Part shown: piece by piece, positions 33,809 to 42,524 of the stretch | Layout of the letters: each line of letters starts with the position of its first letter | Position numbering within the stretch: the stretch's first letter is position 1 | Translations under genes and position numbers: made by a program | Assembly: GCF_008107695.1 (NCBI RefSeq) | Contig: NZ_VIRG01000103.1 | Span: 62,001 to 126,000 of the forward strand | Length of the DNA: 64,000 nucleotides | DNA from: Stappia sp. BW2 | GTDB taxonomy: Bacteria > Pseudomonadota > Alphaproteobacteria > Rhizobiales > Stappiaceae | Reading direction: 5' to 3' | The notes under the pieces: model-generated | Told to the model about the DNA's origin: nothing | The model's database searches: none | What the model saw: only the letters and a program-made list of their open reading frames with translations

Positions 33809-35905
33809 ATGAGCCTGTCCCCGTCAATCGCTCCAGCTCCCGACACACCGGAAAACGTGGAAGCATCGAATGTCGCCGGCATCGATGTGGGCGGAACCTT
33901 CACCGATCTTGTCCTATACGACTCCCGCTCCAGGACGGTCCGGCTCGCCAAGACACCGACCACGCTGGACAATCAGGCCTATGGTGTCCTCAAGGCGCTC
34001 GAACTGGCGGAGACGGACCTGCGAACGCTGGACCTGATCGTGCACGGCACAACGACCACCACCAATGCCGTGCTGGAACGCACCCTGTGCAAGACAGGCA
34101 TGATCACCACGGAAGGTTTTCGGGACGTGCTTGAACTGGGCCGCAGGACCCGACCAAATCCCTACGGAATGAAAGGCGAGTTCAAGCCGGTGATCCCGCG
34201 CGATCTTCGCCTTGAAGTTCCAGAACGTCTCTACGCGGACGGTACTGTCCGCCTCGCCCTGGACGAAGCGGCTTTCCGGGACGCCGTGAAGCGTCTCCTG
34301 GACGAAGGCTGCGAAGCGCTCGTCATTCATTTTCTGCATTCCTACGCCAACCCGGCACACGAACAGCGGGCAGGGGAGATTGCCGCTGAATTCTGGCCAA
34401 ACGACAATATCACGTTGGGGCATTCCCTCCTGTCCGAAAGCCGCGAGTTCGAACGCGGCGTGACGGCCGCGATCAACGCCTCCGTCCAGCCGCTGCTGCG
34501 CCGCTATGTCGACCGGCTGGCAGATCAGCTATCGGAAAAAGGCTATCGCCACGATGTCTTGGTGATGAACGGCAATGGCGGCATGGTGTCGGCCCGGCGC
34601 GTGGCGATGGAAGCAGCCAAGACCGTCATGTCAGGGCCGGCCTCTGGGGTCATGGCCGCCGCCTACACCGGCCGGCGGGCCGGAATCCCGAACCTTCTGA
34701 CCTACGACATGGGCGGCACCTCGACCGATGTTGCACTGATCCGCAATGCCGAACCGGCTGTCTCGAACGAGATTGAAATCGAATATGCCATGCCGATCCA
34801 TGTGCCCATGGTCGACGTGCGCACGGTTGGCGCCGGTGGCGGGTCCATTGCCCGGATCACCGAAGCGGGCCTCCTCCAGGTCGGACCGGAAAGCGCCGGG
34901 TCCACACCGGGTCCGATCTGTTACGGGCGGGGCGGCGAAGACCCGACGATCTCCGATGCCAATCTTCTGCTCGGGCGGATGAACCCGGAAAAGCTCAACT
35001 CGGTTTCCGGCACGGTCGTCCTTGCCGATATCGAGGCCATCTTTGCCGAAAAGCTCGGACAACCACTCGGTCTCGGCGCGCGCGAAGCTGCCGCCGCCGT
35101 TCTGCGTATCGCCAACACCCGCATGGCGGATGCTGTGCGCATGGTGTCGGTGAGCCTCGGAGAAGACCCACGCGACTACGCGCTGTTTGCCTTCGGGGGT
35201 GCCGGTCCTCTGCACGCGACTGCAATCGCGCGCGAGCTTGGTGTTCCGCGCGTGCTCGTCCCCTCCCGTCCGGGCATCACGAATGCTCTCGGCTGTGTCG
35301 TGGCGGATCTGCGTCATGACTTTGTGAACACGGTCAACAAACCGCTGGCCGAGCTGGACATCGGCGCGGTGCATGCGCTTTTCGACCAGCAGGCGGCGGA
35401 AGGCCGCGCCCTGATCGAAAAGGAAAAGGTCGAGATCGAGGAGCTGCGGGAAATCTACTCCGTCGACATGCAGTTCATCGGCCAGACCCATTTGCTGCGC
35501 GTCCCGCTCTCCGGGCCCCGGCCGACGCTCGAGGAGCTGCAGAAACTGTTCGAAGAAGCCTATTTCAACCGCTTCCGGGTGGAACTGCCGGAGATCAAGG
35601 CAAGCCTCGTCAACGTCAATTGCTCGGTTATCGGACGGCGCGCCGAAATCGACCTCTCGCTGCTGATCGACCCAGCCGCGCGCAAGAACAGGCTTGAAGA
35701 GGCCCTGACCGGCCATCGTCAGGTCTGGTTCAACGGGCCGGTCGAGACGCCCATCTACTGGCGCGACCATCTCCCGCTTGCTGCTAAAATCCAGGGGCCT
35801 GCCATCGTGGAGCAGATGGACACAACCATCGTCATCGATCCGGGTGACAAGGCGGTCCAGGACGCCGACGGCAACATCATCATCGAACTGGGAGCAGGGG
35901 CATGA
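33809..35905 (+). CDS. hyuA: Hydantoinase/oxoprolinase family subunit A (HyuA)
   Basis: ATP-dependent amidohydrolase subunit, 698 aa. The ASKHA-type phosphate loop GIDVGGTFTDLVLYD is near residue 28, VHGTTTTTNAVLER near 82, SGPASGVMAA near 280 and the DMGGTSTDVAL motif near 300. HyuA proteins activate cyclic amide substrates with ATP for hydrolysis by HyuB. It follows the molybdenum hydroxylase by 49 bp and overlaps hyuB by four bases. In this locus it could open a lactam formed from the reduced, hydroxylated ring (inference). 5-Oxoproline, N-methylhydantoin and acetone carboxylase relatives are the alternatives. Confidence 0.9.
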   Translation: MSLSPSIAPAPDTPENVEASNVAGIDVGGTFTDLVLYDSRSRTVRLAKTPTTLDNQAYGVLKALELAETDLRTLDLIVHGTTTTTNAVLERTLCKTGMITTEGFRDVLELGRRTRPNPYGMKGEFKPVIPRDLRLEVPERLYADGTVRLALDEAAFRDAVKRLLDEGCEALVIHFLHSYANPAHEQRAGEIAAEFWPNDNITLGHSLLSESREFERGVTAAINASVQPLLRRYVDRLADQLSEKGYRHDVLVMNGNGGMVSARRVAMEAAKTVMSGPASGVMAAAYTGRRAGIPNLLTYDMGGTSTDVALIRNAEPAVSNEIEIEYAMPIHVPMVDVRTVGAGGGSIARITEAGLLQVGPESAGSTPGPICYGRGGEDPTISDANLLLGRMNPEKLNSVSGTVVLADIEAIFAEKLGQPLGLGAREAAAAVLRIANTRMADAVRMVSVSLGEDPRDYALFAFGGAGPLHATAIARELGVPRVLVPSRPGITNALGCVVADLRHDFVNTVNKPLAELDIGAVHALFDQQAAEGRALIEKEKVEIEELREIYSVDMQFIGQTHLLRVPLSGPRPTLEELQKLFEEAYFNRFRVELPEIKASLVNVNCSVIGRRAEIDLSLLIDPAARKNRLEEALTGHRQVWFNGPVETPIYWRDHLPLAAKIQGPAIVEQMDTTIVIDPGDKAVQDADGNIIIELGAGA

Positions 35906-37578
35906 CCATCGATCCGATAACTCTCAGCGTCATCCAGTCCGGTCTGCAGCAGGTCTGCGACGAGATGGACCTGAGTTTTTCCCGCGCAGCCTTTTCCCCG
36001 GTGATTGCCGAGGCCAATGACCGCTCCGACGGCATCTATTCGGCCGAAGACGGATCGCTGATTTCGCAAGGGGCGGGCGGTCTGCCGGTCTTTGTCGGCA
36101 CCATGCAGTATTCAACCCGAACGCTGATAGAAATGATCGGGGACGGACGGGTGCCGGCACCAGAGCCCGGGGACATCTACATCGTCAACGACCCCTATCT
36201 CGGCGGAACCCATCTGATGGATGTGCGTTTCGCCATGCCGTTCTACCGCGATGGCGAAATCTTCTGCTGGCTGTCCAACACCGGCCACTGGCCCGACACT
36301 GGCGGCGCCGTGCCCGGCGGGTTCTCGGCCTCCGCGACTTCTGTCGAGCAGGAAGGCCTGAGACTGCCACCCGTTCGTCTCTTCAAAAAGGGCAAACTGG
36401 ATGGGGAAATCTATTCCATCATCTGCTCGAACATTCGGGTATCCGAACAGCGTATCGGCGACGTGAAGGCACAGGCGGCGGCCCTACTTGTCGGCGAAGA
36501 ACGGCTCAATCGGATCCTCGACCGCTATGGCGACGGTGTCGTGAAGGAGGCCATTGCCGAGTTGCGCCAGCGGGCGGCAGACCAGATGCGGGCCAATGTC
36601 CGCCTCATTCCGGACGGGACCTACACCTCCATCGCCTATGTGGACAGTGACGGGGTAGTCAACGAACCGCTCGAGATCAGGCTGGCGATCACCGCGCAGG
36701 ACGGTGAACTGACGTTCGATTTTACCGGATCTTCCAAGCCCTGCATGGGGCCGATGAATTCGGTTCTCGCGACAACACTCTCCTCGGTCTATCTCGCCAT
36801 GCGTCACATCTTCCCGGACGTGCCGATCAGCGCCGGGGCCTTCGAGCCGCTGAAAGTCCTCCGGCCGGAAGGTACTTTTCTGGATGCGCAATATCCGCGG
36901 CCGGTGTCCGGCTGCGCCGCTGAAGTCAGTCAGCGCATTGCGGAAGCAGTCTTCGCCGCCCTTGTCGAGGCCCTGCCGGACCGCGTCACGGCAGCGCCGG
37001 CCGGCAGCTCCGGCAACTTCGCCCTCGGAGGTTTCGACCCGGCGCACAATCGCAGCTTTGTCATGTACCAGATTTCCGGCGGCGGATATGGCGGCAACTC
37101 CGATCACGACGGCCTGTCAAACGGCTGTTCCACCATCGGGATTTCAAAAGCGCCACCGGTGGAGATCATGGAGCAGCAGTTTCCCGTGCTCTATCACCGC
37201 TATGCGCTTCGCGAAGGATCCGGTGGGGCGGGCAAGCACCGTGGCGGTTTCGGCCTCGACTACGAGATCGAACTCCTGCGTGGACACGCGACGGCAAGCT
37301 TCGTGATGGATCACGGCCGTTTCGGGCCGCAAGGCGCCCTGGGCGGTAAGGACGGAAAACCGAATTCCGTCACCGTCTGGCAAGACGGCAAGGCCATGGT
37401 GCCGGAGCATCTCTCCAAGGCTCAGGACATCCCACTGACCCCAGGAGACCGAGTGCGTGTCGGAACACCGGGCGGCGGCGGCTATGGCGACCCCGACCAC
37501 CGTGATCCCGCGCTCGTCGCCGAAGACGTCAGGCTCGGTCGCTACACCAGCGAAGAGGCAAAATCCCTGTTCGGCTAG
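35902..37578 (+). CDS. hyuB: Hydantoinase/oxoprolinase family subunit B (HyuB)
   Basis: Partner subunit, 558 aa. ITLSVIQSGLQQVCDEMDLSFSRAAFSPVI opens the protein, GDIYIVNDPYLGGTHLMDV is near 94-112 and GGGGYGDP ends the catalytic region near 530. These are standard for HyuB/OXP-B. Start 35902 overlaps the hyuA stop (ATGA), so the two are translated in step and expected to form a complex. It is the last gene of the plus-strand operon; no clear intrinsic terminator follows. Confidence 0.9.
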   Translation: MTIDPITLSVIQSGLQQVCDEMDLSFSRAAFSPVIAEANDRSDGIYSAEDGSLISQGAGGLPVFVGTMQYSTRTLIEMIGDGRVPAPEPGDIYIVNDPYLGGTHLMDVRFAMPFYRDGEIFCWLSNTGHWPDTGGAVPGGFSASATSVEQEGLRLPPVRLFKKGKLDGEIYSIICSNIRVSEQRIGDVKAQAAALLVGEERLNRILDRYGDGVVKEAIAELRQRAADQMRANVRLIPDGTYTSIAYVDSDGVVNEPLEIRLAITAQDGELTFDFTGSSKPCMGPMNSVLATTLSSVYLAMRHIFPDVPISAGAFEPLKVLRPEGTFLDAQYPRPVSGCAAEVSQRIAEAVFAALVEALPDRVTAAPAGSSGNFALGGFDPAHNRSFVMYQISGGGYGGNSDHDGLSNGCSTIGISKAPPVEIMEQQFPVLYHRYALREGSGGAGKHRGGFGLDYEIELLRGHATASFVMDHGRFGPQGALGGKDGKPNSVTVWQDGKAMVPEHLSKAQDIPLTPGDRVRVGTPGGGGYGDPDHRDPALVAEDVRLGRYTSEEAKSLFG

Positions 37579-37651
37579 GCCCTGATGATGCAGAGGCCCA
37601 CCGCTGGCTTTGATGTGCGAAGGTGGGATTTTCTCGATCCTGCAGGAAGCG

Positions 37652-37963
37652 TCAAGATTGCCTGAGCCTTGGTTTCAGAGAAGGGATGTCGCGAAAGATG
37701 GTTCGAAGATGCGCTTCACGCGCGAGATGAATACCGACCCGACAATCGGTTTCCGAGCCGTCTGCTGGCCGGAGATTTATGCTGGTGCGTTTTGAAATGT
37801 CCGAAACGGCTTCTTTTCCGAATGACGCAGCTGTCACCGGAATAGAAACCTGTCCGGTCTGCGCCTGATTGAAATATCCTATACTGGCTCCGTAGATGGT
37901 CGCTGCACTTGTAACGGCAGCTCCAAACAGCGCGCCCAGCAGAGTTCCCCCAGTATCACTCAT
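37652..37963 (-). CDS. Hypothetical small protein with one hydrophobic segment
   Basis: Open frame of 103 codons. The N terminus is hydrophobic and glycine/alanine-rich (TLLGALFGAAVTSAATIYG), as in a single membrane helix, and the C-terminal half is polar and unremarkable. The start follows a poor ribosome site (ATAGGC). It lies 6 bp beyond an IS3 fragment on the same strand and may be chance. No family recognised. Confidence 0.25.
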   Translation of the reverse strand: MSDTGGTLLGALFGAAVTSAATIYGASIGYFNQAQTGQVSIPVTAASFGKEAVSDISKRTSINLRPADGSETDCRVGIHLAREAHLRTIFRDIPSLKPRLRQS

Positions 37964-37969
37964 TTTTGC

Positions 37970-38068
37970 CTATCGGTTCACACCAGGCGACGCAAACTCC
38001 TCACCCTTCAGGGCTTTCAGCGCGTTCGTTGTATTGAACTCGGGCGAGTACCGCTTGCGTTTCGACAT
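37970..38068 (-). pseudogene. IS3-family OrfA N-terminal remnant
   Basis: A 32-codon frame starts MSKRKRYSPEF and continues with ALKALKGEE, which is the usual opening of IS3/IS911-type OrfA transposases (MSKRKRYSPEFKAKVALEALKGE). It stops at TAG after a degenerate version of the following ELASRFGVH segment, so only the first part of the gene survives. No OrfB or terminal repeat is found nearby. Confidence 0.55.
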
Positions 38069-38232
38069 CTCCGTTTCCTGTTCGTCAAAAATCGGCGCTC
38101 AGCCCATTGTAGCTTATGTCAATGTTAAAATTTCGGAAAATTGGTCGCCACACACCCAAAATGCCCTTGCGTCACTCGCTGTTACTTTGTACCAAGCTAC
38201 TTCTTTTTGTTTTGAGAGTTCTATTTTAAGAC

Positions 38233-38502
38233 ATGCCTGACTTGGAAACGCGCACGAAAACCGTCGTCGCAGAAACCCTTAGACTCGCCCGCTGGGTCAT
38301 CAAACCAGAGTCTACAATGGCGACACTGGGAGCTGGCAGCCTTGATGTTGTGGGTATTATCATGGCGCTGGAGAGAGAGTTTGACTGCTGCCTTCCGGAC
38401 GACTTGTTCAGTCCGAACAACAGCGAGAAGGGACAGTTGACGTTCCAGGAGCTGGTCGATGTGATCGAGCGATCAACACAAACGCACGCAGTCGATGCTT
38501 GA
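38233..38502 (+). CDS. Acyl carrier protein-like protein
   Basis: An 89-aa helical protein resembling acyl or peptidyl carrier proteins. The segment LGAGSLDVVGIIMALEREFD carries Ser36 at the position of the phosphopantetheine attachment serine (usual motif D-S-L; here G-S-L). A second acidic helix FQELVDVIER closes the protein. It stands alone, with no ketosynthase, adenylation or transferase gene within several kilobases. The preceding DNA is AT-rich and has no strong ribosome site. The substitution of Gly for Asp before the serine may affect modification. Confidence 0.6.
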   Translation: MPDLETRTKTVVAETLRLARWVIKPESTMATLGAGSLDVVGIIMALEREFDCCLPDDLFSPNNSEKGQLTFQELVDVIERSTQTHAVDA

Positions 38503-38628
38503 GCGCAAATCCGACCATCGTCCGGATCGCCGTTGACGACAACTTTCGCTTGGTAAGCGGAAACCGCAACTGACTTGGCAATACCCTGAGCCTTCTGCCG
38601 CCGAACGCCGGCAGCTTGTCGAAGACCG

Positions 38629-39555
38629 TCAGCGGTTCTTCCGGCGCGGCGCATGCATTTCCATGAGGCATGTACGGAAGATCTCGGCGACCTGAGACAG
38701 GGTGCTCACAGGGTAGTGGGCGACACACATGCCGATCTGGAAGCTGACGAGATCGGGACGGAGTGCACGCATCTCGCCGCGCTCAACCCATCTTTCCGCA
38801 TACTGGCAGGGCAGGAAACTGACGAAACGGCCGCTCAGCACGAGATGCGCAAGCCCCTCCATGGAATAGGCGGTGGCCGTCGGCGGGTGGGCGAAGACGG
38901 AATTGTAGGCTGTGGCGATCGTATACCCCCTCCGGGCATAGGGAAGCGTCGAAATGCGCTCCAGCGTCACGCTTTTGGGCTCGGCGTGAAACAGCTCGTG
39001 ACCGGAGCTGCAGAACAGGTTCTGCTCCTCGTGAAAGAGCGTTTCGAGCTGGAGAGCCGCATTCAGCGGCTGGTTCGCCACGATGGCAATCTCGATCTGT
39101 TTGTTGATCAGGGCGCTGCCGAGCTGGTTGGGCGAGAGCACCATGACCGTCGGATTGACATCCGGAACGCGATCGTTGAACAGCGCCAGTGTCTCCGATA
39201 GGCGGCATTTCGGGTTTTCCACCAGTGCATCCACGGCGCCGATCCTGAGTTCGCCGACGAGCCCGCCGCGCATGACGCCAACCTCCTTGCGAAAATTCTC
39301 CAGCGCCGCGAAGCACTTGATCGCCTCGGCGTAGATCTTCTGGCCCTGCTCCGTCAGGGAAAACCCGGAGCGGCCCCTGTGGCAAAGCTTCAGCCCGAGC
39401 CGGGTCTCGAGTGCGGCCATCTGGGCACTGATGGTGGAACGGGACAGGCCGAGTTCATCCTGCGCCGCGGTGAAGCCGTTGTGATCGACCACAGCCCGGA
39501 AGATGCGCAGCTGACGCAGATCGACATCGCTCAAGGGGGAAACGGATGAAACCAT
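38629..39555 (-). CDS. LysR family transcriptional regulator
   Basis: 308 aa. The winged helix covers about residues 9-68 (LRQLRIFRAVVDHNGFTAAQDELGLSRSTISAQMAALE), followed by a two-lobed effector domain. It is divergent from the ureohydrolase gene across about 100 bp that contains a perfect 7-bp-arm inverted repeat. As is common for LysR proteins, it should control the divergent operon and itself. The effector would be the guanidino substrate or its product (inference). Confidence 0.88.
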   Translation of the reverse strand: MVSSVSPLSDVDLRQLRIFRAVVDHNGFTAAQDELGLSRSTISAQMAALETRLGLKLCHRGRSGFSLTEQGQKIYAEAIKCFAALENFRKEVGVMRGGLVGELRIGAVDALVENPKCRLSETLALFNDRVPDVNPTVMVLSPNQLGSALINKQIEIAIVANQPLNAALQLETLFHEEQNLFCSSGHELFHAEPKSVTLERISTLPYARRGYTIATAYNSVFAHPPTATAYSMEGLAHLVLSGRFVSFLPCQYAERWVERGEMRALRPDLVSFQIGMCVAHYPVSTLSQVAEIFRTCLMEMHAPRRKNR

Positions 39556-39609
39556 GATACGTTGAAATCTTCGGACGTTTACTCTTGTAATTCGATATTA
39601 TTGGACGTG

Positions 39610-39626
39610 ATGTTGCATGGCAACAT
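39610..39626. promoter_or_regulatory. LysR-type inverted repeat between regulator and ureohydrolase
   Basis: ATGTTGC-ATG-GCAACAT is a perfect inverted repeat with 7-bp arms. It lies 54 bp upstream of the LysR start and 30 bp upstream of the ureohydrolase start. It fits the T-N11-A type box that LysR proteins bind. Direct evidence of binding is lacking. Confidence 0.5.
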
Positions 39627-39656
39627 AATCCGGTGACCCAATCAGCGGAGCCGTTC

Positions 39657-40622
39657 ATGTCCGACTTTTTCCAGCCGATTTCCGGCTTCGACCTGCCCAG
39701 GTACGCCGGTGTCCCGACCTTCATGCGCCTGCCCCTGCTGGGCCTCGATGACCAGCGCATCGAAGAGGTCGACATCGGCATCGTCGGCGTTCCCTGGGAC
39801 GGCGGCACCACGAACCGGCCGGGCACGCGCCACGGTCCGCGCCAGCTGCGCGATCTGTCCACGATGATCCGGCGCCTGCACCCGACCAGCGGCGCGGCGC
39901 CTTTCGAGATGCGCAATGTAGCCGATCTGGGCGACTCCCCCGTCAATCCGGCTGATGTCGCAGACGCATTGGAGCGGATCACCGGGTTCTATTCGAAACT
40001 GAAGCAGCGTGGCATCACGCCGCTCAGCGCCGGCGGCGACCACCTGGTATCCTACCCGATCCTGAAGGCGCTGGCCGCGGACGCGCCGGTTGGCATGATC
40101 CATTTCGATGCCCACACCGATCTCTTCGACAGTTATTTCGGCGGCTTCAAATACACCCACGGCACCCCGTTCCGCCGCGCGATCGAGGACGGCTATCTGG
40201 ACCCGAAACGCGTGGTGCAGATCGGCATTCGTGGCTCCATGTATGACGACGAGGACATCGTTTGGGGCCTCGAACAGGGGGTGCGGATCATCCGCGTCGA
40301 GGAACTCGATGATCGGGGCCTCAATGAAGTCATGGCCGAGGCTCGTGCCATCGTCGGCGACAAGCCAACCTATGTCAGCTTCGACATCGACAGCATCGAT
40401 CCGGCCTTCGCACCGGGAACCGGAACGCCGGAAATCGGCGGCTTCACCACCCGCGAAGCCCAGCGGATGGTGCGGCTGCTGGACGGTCTCAACCTGATCG
40501 GCGCCGACCTCGTGGAAGTGTCGCCTCCCTTCGACACGTCCGGTGGAACGGCCTGGGTCGGCGTTTCCATCATGTTTGAACTGCTCTGCGTCCTTGCCGG
40601 GGCGCCGGGAACAAAGCGCTGA
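39657..40622 (+). CDS. Agmatinase/guanidino-acid hydrolase family ureohydrolase
   Basis: Manganese- or nickel-type ureohydrolase, 321 aa. The metal ligands are visible in GGDHLVSYPI (His), HFDAHTDLFD (Asp, His, Asp) and SFDIDSIDPAFAPGTGTPE (two Asp). The family splits a guanidino group into urea and an amine or amino acid, with agmatine, guanidinobutyrate, guanidinopropionate or free guanidine as possible substrates. Start 39657 follows GCGGAG; an upstream GTG 39633 is in frame but lies in the regulatory region. It is followed by an NMT1-type importer, which suggests uptake of the same substrate. No urease genes are in the window. Confidence 0.9.
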   Translation: MSDFFQPISGFDLPRYAGVPTFMRLPLLGLDDQRIEEVDIGIVGVPWDGGTTNRPGTRHGPRQLRDLSTMIRRLHPTSGAAPFEMRNVADLGDSPVNPADVADALERITGFYSKLKQRGITPLSAGGDHLVSYPILKALAADAPVGMIHFDAHTDLFDSYFGGFKYTHGTPFRRAIEDGYLDPKRVVQIGIRGSMYDDEDIVWGLEQGVRIIRVEELDDRGLNEVMAEARAIVGDKPTYVSFDIDSIDPAFAPGTGTPEIGGFTTREAQRMVRLLDGLNLIGADLVEVSPPFDTSGGTAWVGVSIMFELLCVLAGAPGTKR

Positions 40623-40695
40623 ACCGGCGCAAGTCCGGTTTTCGCAACTAGAGATAACAAGAAAAAAACATCAAACCTTTCAGGAGTTGAACAGC

Positions 40696-41673
40696 ATGAA
40701 CAGATACCTCTCCCGCTTCAGCGGCGTGGCTCTTGCCCTGTTTGCCGCTTTCTCCGTGTCGCCCGCCAGCGCTGCGGACAAGTTGACCGTCGCCCACTCG
40801 ACGTGGGTCGGCTACGGCCCGCTCTATATCGCCAGAGACAAGGGGTTCTTCGAAGAAGAAGGGCTGGATGTCGATCTTCTGGTCATGGAAGACGTCAAGA
40901 CGCGCATGCCGGCCCTTGCCGCTGGCCGCATCGACGTTGCCGTGACCACCATCGACACCGTCTTGACCTTCACGACGCCGAAGCGCCCGCTTGTCTATCT
41001 GTTTGCTCTCGACGACAGCGCGGGCGGCGATGGCATCGTCGCCAACAAGGACATCACCTCGGTTGCCGACCTCAAGGGCAAGTCCGTCGCCTACACCGAA
41101 GGCTCCGTTTCCCAGTTCTTTCTGAGCGTGCTCCTGAAAAACGAAGGTCTTACGCTTGCGGACGTTGAAACCCAGAACATGACCGCCGGCGATGCCGGCG
41201 CCGCCTTCGTGGCCGGCCGGGTTGATGCAGCCGTCACCTGGGAACCGTGGCTGACCCGCGGCAAGGATACCGAGCATGGCACACTGCTGGTCGACAGTTC
41301 CTCGACCCCTGGCCTGATCACCGACGTCGCCGTCACGACGGAAAAAACGCTGAGCGAGCGCAAGGACGACCTGAAGGCCTTCTACCGTGCCTGGGTAAAG
41401 GCTGTCGATTGGCAGAAGGAAAACGAGGCGGAAGCCGATGAGATCATGGCCAAGGGCGTTGGTGGATGGCTGAAGGACCCGGCGGTCTTTGCCGAAACCC
41501 GGGGCGGCATCGTTTTCTACGACGGTGACATGAACGCATCCTTCATGGATCCGGCGAACGAGGATGGCATCCTCGGCACCATCTCGGACGCGAAGGCCCT
41601 CGGCGAGGAAGCCGGCCTCTTCAAACTCGAGTCCGACCCGAAGTCGATGGTCGTCCCAGACATCGTCCAGTAA
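40696..41673 (+). CDS. ABC transporter substrate-binding protein (NMT1/SsuA/TauA type)
   Basis: Periplasmic protein of 325 aa with a signal peptide of about 26 residues ending ASAA. The fold signature AHSTWVGYGPLYIARDKGFFEEEGLDVDL is shared by SsuA, TauA and NMT1-like proteins, which bind sulfonates, nitrate, pyrimidine precursors or small cations. AGGAG lies nine bases before the start. It is 73 bp after the ureohydrolase gene, with permease and ATPase genes following, so the ligand is probably a guanidino compound (inference). Confidence 0.9.
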   Translation: MNRYLSRFSGVALALFAAFSVSPASAADKLTVAHSTWVGYGPLYIARDKGFFEEEGLDVDLLVMEDVKTRMPALAAGRIDVAVTTIDTVLTFTTPKRPLVYLFALDDSAGGDGIVANKDITSVADLKGKSVAYTEGSVSQFFLSVLLKNEGLTLADVETQNMTAGDAGAAFVAGRVDAAVTWEPWLTRGKDTEHGTLLVDSSSTPGLITDVAVTTEKTLSERKDDLKAFYRAWVKAVDWQKENEAEADEIMAKGVGGWLKDPAVFAETRGGIVFYDGDMNASFMDPANEDGILGTISDAKALGEEAGLFKLESDPKSMVVPDIVQ

Positions 41674-41718
41674 GGCGTTTTCCGAAACATACCGACCCTT
41701 GTCAGCAGAGCAGGCACC

Positions 41719-42513
41719 ATGAACACATCTTCGCTGTTTTCGCCGAAAACGGAAATTTCTCGAGGTCTTTACATCGGTCTGAGTATTTCCTCCGTCGTGG
41801 CGGTGCTGCTTGTGTGGTGCCTGCTCACTTACGGCGGCTACATGCCGCCGGACTTCCTGGCGACGCCCGTCGAAGTCCTGCGCGCCGGGGTAGAGCAGGT
41901 CGGCGACCTCTCTCTCTTCGGCCACATGGGCTCCAGCCTGACGGTCATCCTGTCCGGCTTCCTGCTGGCCTCGGTGCTGGCCGTGCCGCTCGGCATCCTG
42001 ATGGGCAGCTTTCGCGCGGTTCAGGCGTTGCTTGAGCCGATCACCGGCTTCATGCGCTACATTCCGGTCTCCGCCCTGATCCCGCTTTTGATCCTCTGGG
42101 TCGGCATCGGCATCGAGCAGAAGGTGATGGTCATCTTCCTCGGCACCTTCTTCCAGCAGCTCATTCTGATCTCTGACGTGTCCGCGCGGGTCAGCAAGGA
42201 TCTCATCGACTGTGCCTATACGCTCGGGGCGAGCCGTGGCCAGGTGGTCTGGCGCATCCTGCTGCCGGCCTGCATGCCCGGCGTCATGGACAATCTTCGC
42301 GTCACCATGGGCTGGGCCTGGACCTACCTGGTGGTGGCGGAACTCGTCGCAGCCAACAGCGGCCTTGGATACATGATCCTGAACGCCATGCGCGGCCTCT
42401 TTACCGACGTCATCCTGCTCGGGGTCTTCACCATCGGCATTCTCGGCCTGATGACCGATTTTCTCTTCAAGTGGCTGCGCCAGCGGCTGCTTCCCTGGTC
42501 CGCCGACTTTTGA
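41719..42513 (+). CDS. ABC transporter permease (SsuC/TauC type)
   Basis: Six-helix inner-membrane permease, 264 aa. The EAA loop is in CAYTLGASRGQVVWRILLPACMPG near residues 158-181, and GWAWTYLVVAELVAANSGLGYMI is the usual following segment. It lies 45 bp after the binding-protein gene and 11 bp before the ATPase gene. Confidence 0.9.
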   Translation: MNTSSLFSPKTEISRGLYIGLSISSVVAVLLVWCLLTYGGYMPPDFLATPVEVLRAGVEQVGDLSLFGHMGSSLTVILSGFLLASVLAVPLGILMGSFRAVQALLEPITGFMRYIPVSALIPLLILWVGIGIEQKVMVIFLGTFFQQLILISDVSARVSKDLIDCAYTLGASRGQVVWRILLPACMPGVMDNLRVTMGWAWTYLVVAELVAANSGLGYMILNAMRGLFTDVILLGVFTIGILGLMTDFLFKWLRQRLLPWSADF

Positions 42514-42524
42514 GGTCCTGCGAC

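Larger units (their letters stand above)
37579..38232. other. Intergenic region with decayed insertion-sequence DNA
   Basis: A 654-base gap between hyuB and the acyl-carrier-like gene. It contains an IS3 OrfA fragment (37970-38068, minus) and a doubtful 103-codon open frame (37652-37963, minus), listed separately. Elsewhere the sequence is AT-richer than the operon and shows no recognised promoter or terminator. Confidence 0.5.

Noticed and set aside
34631..35770. 379-codon open frame on the minus strand
   Set aside because: Antisense to hyuA; no family features.
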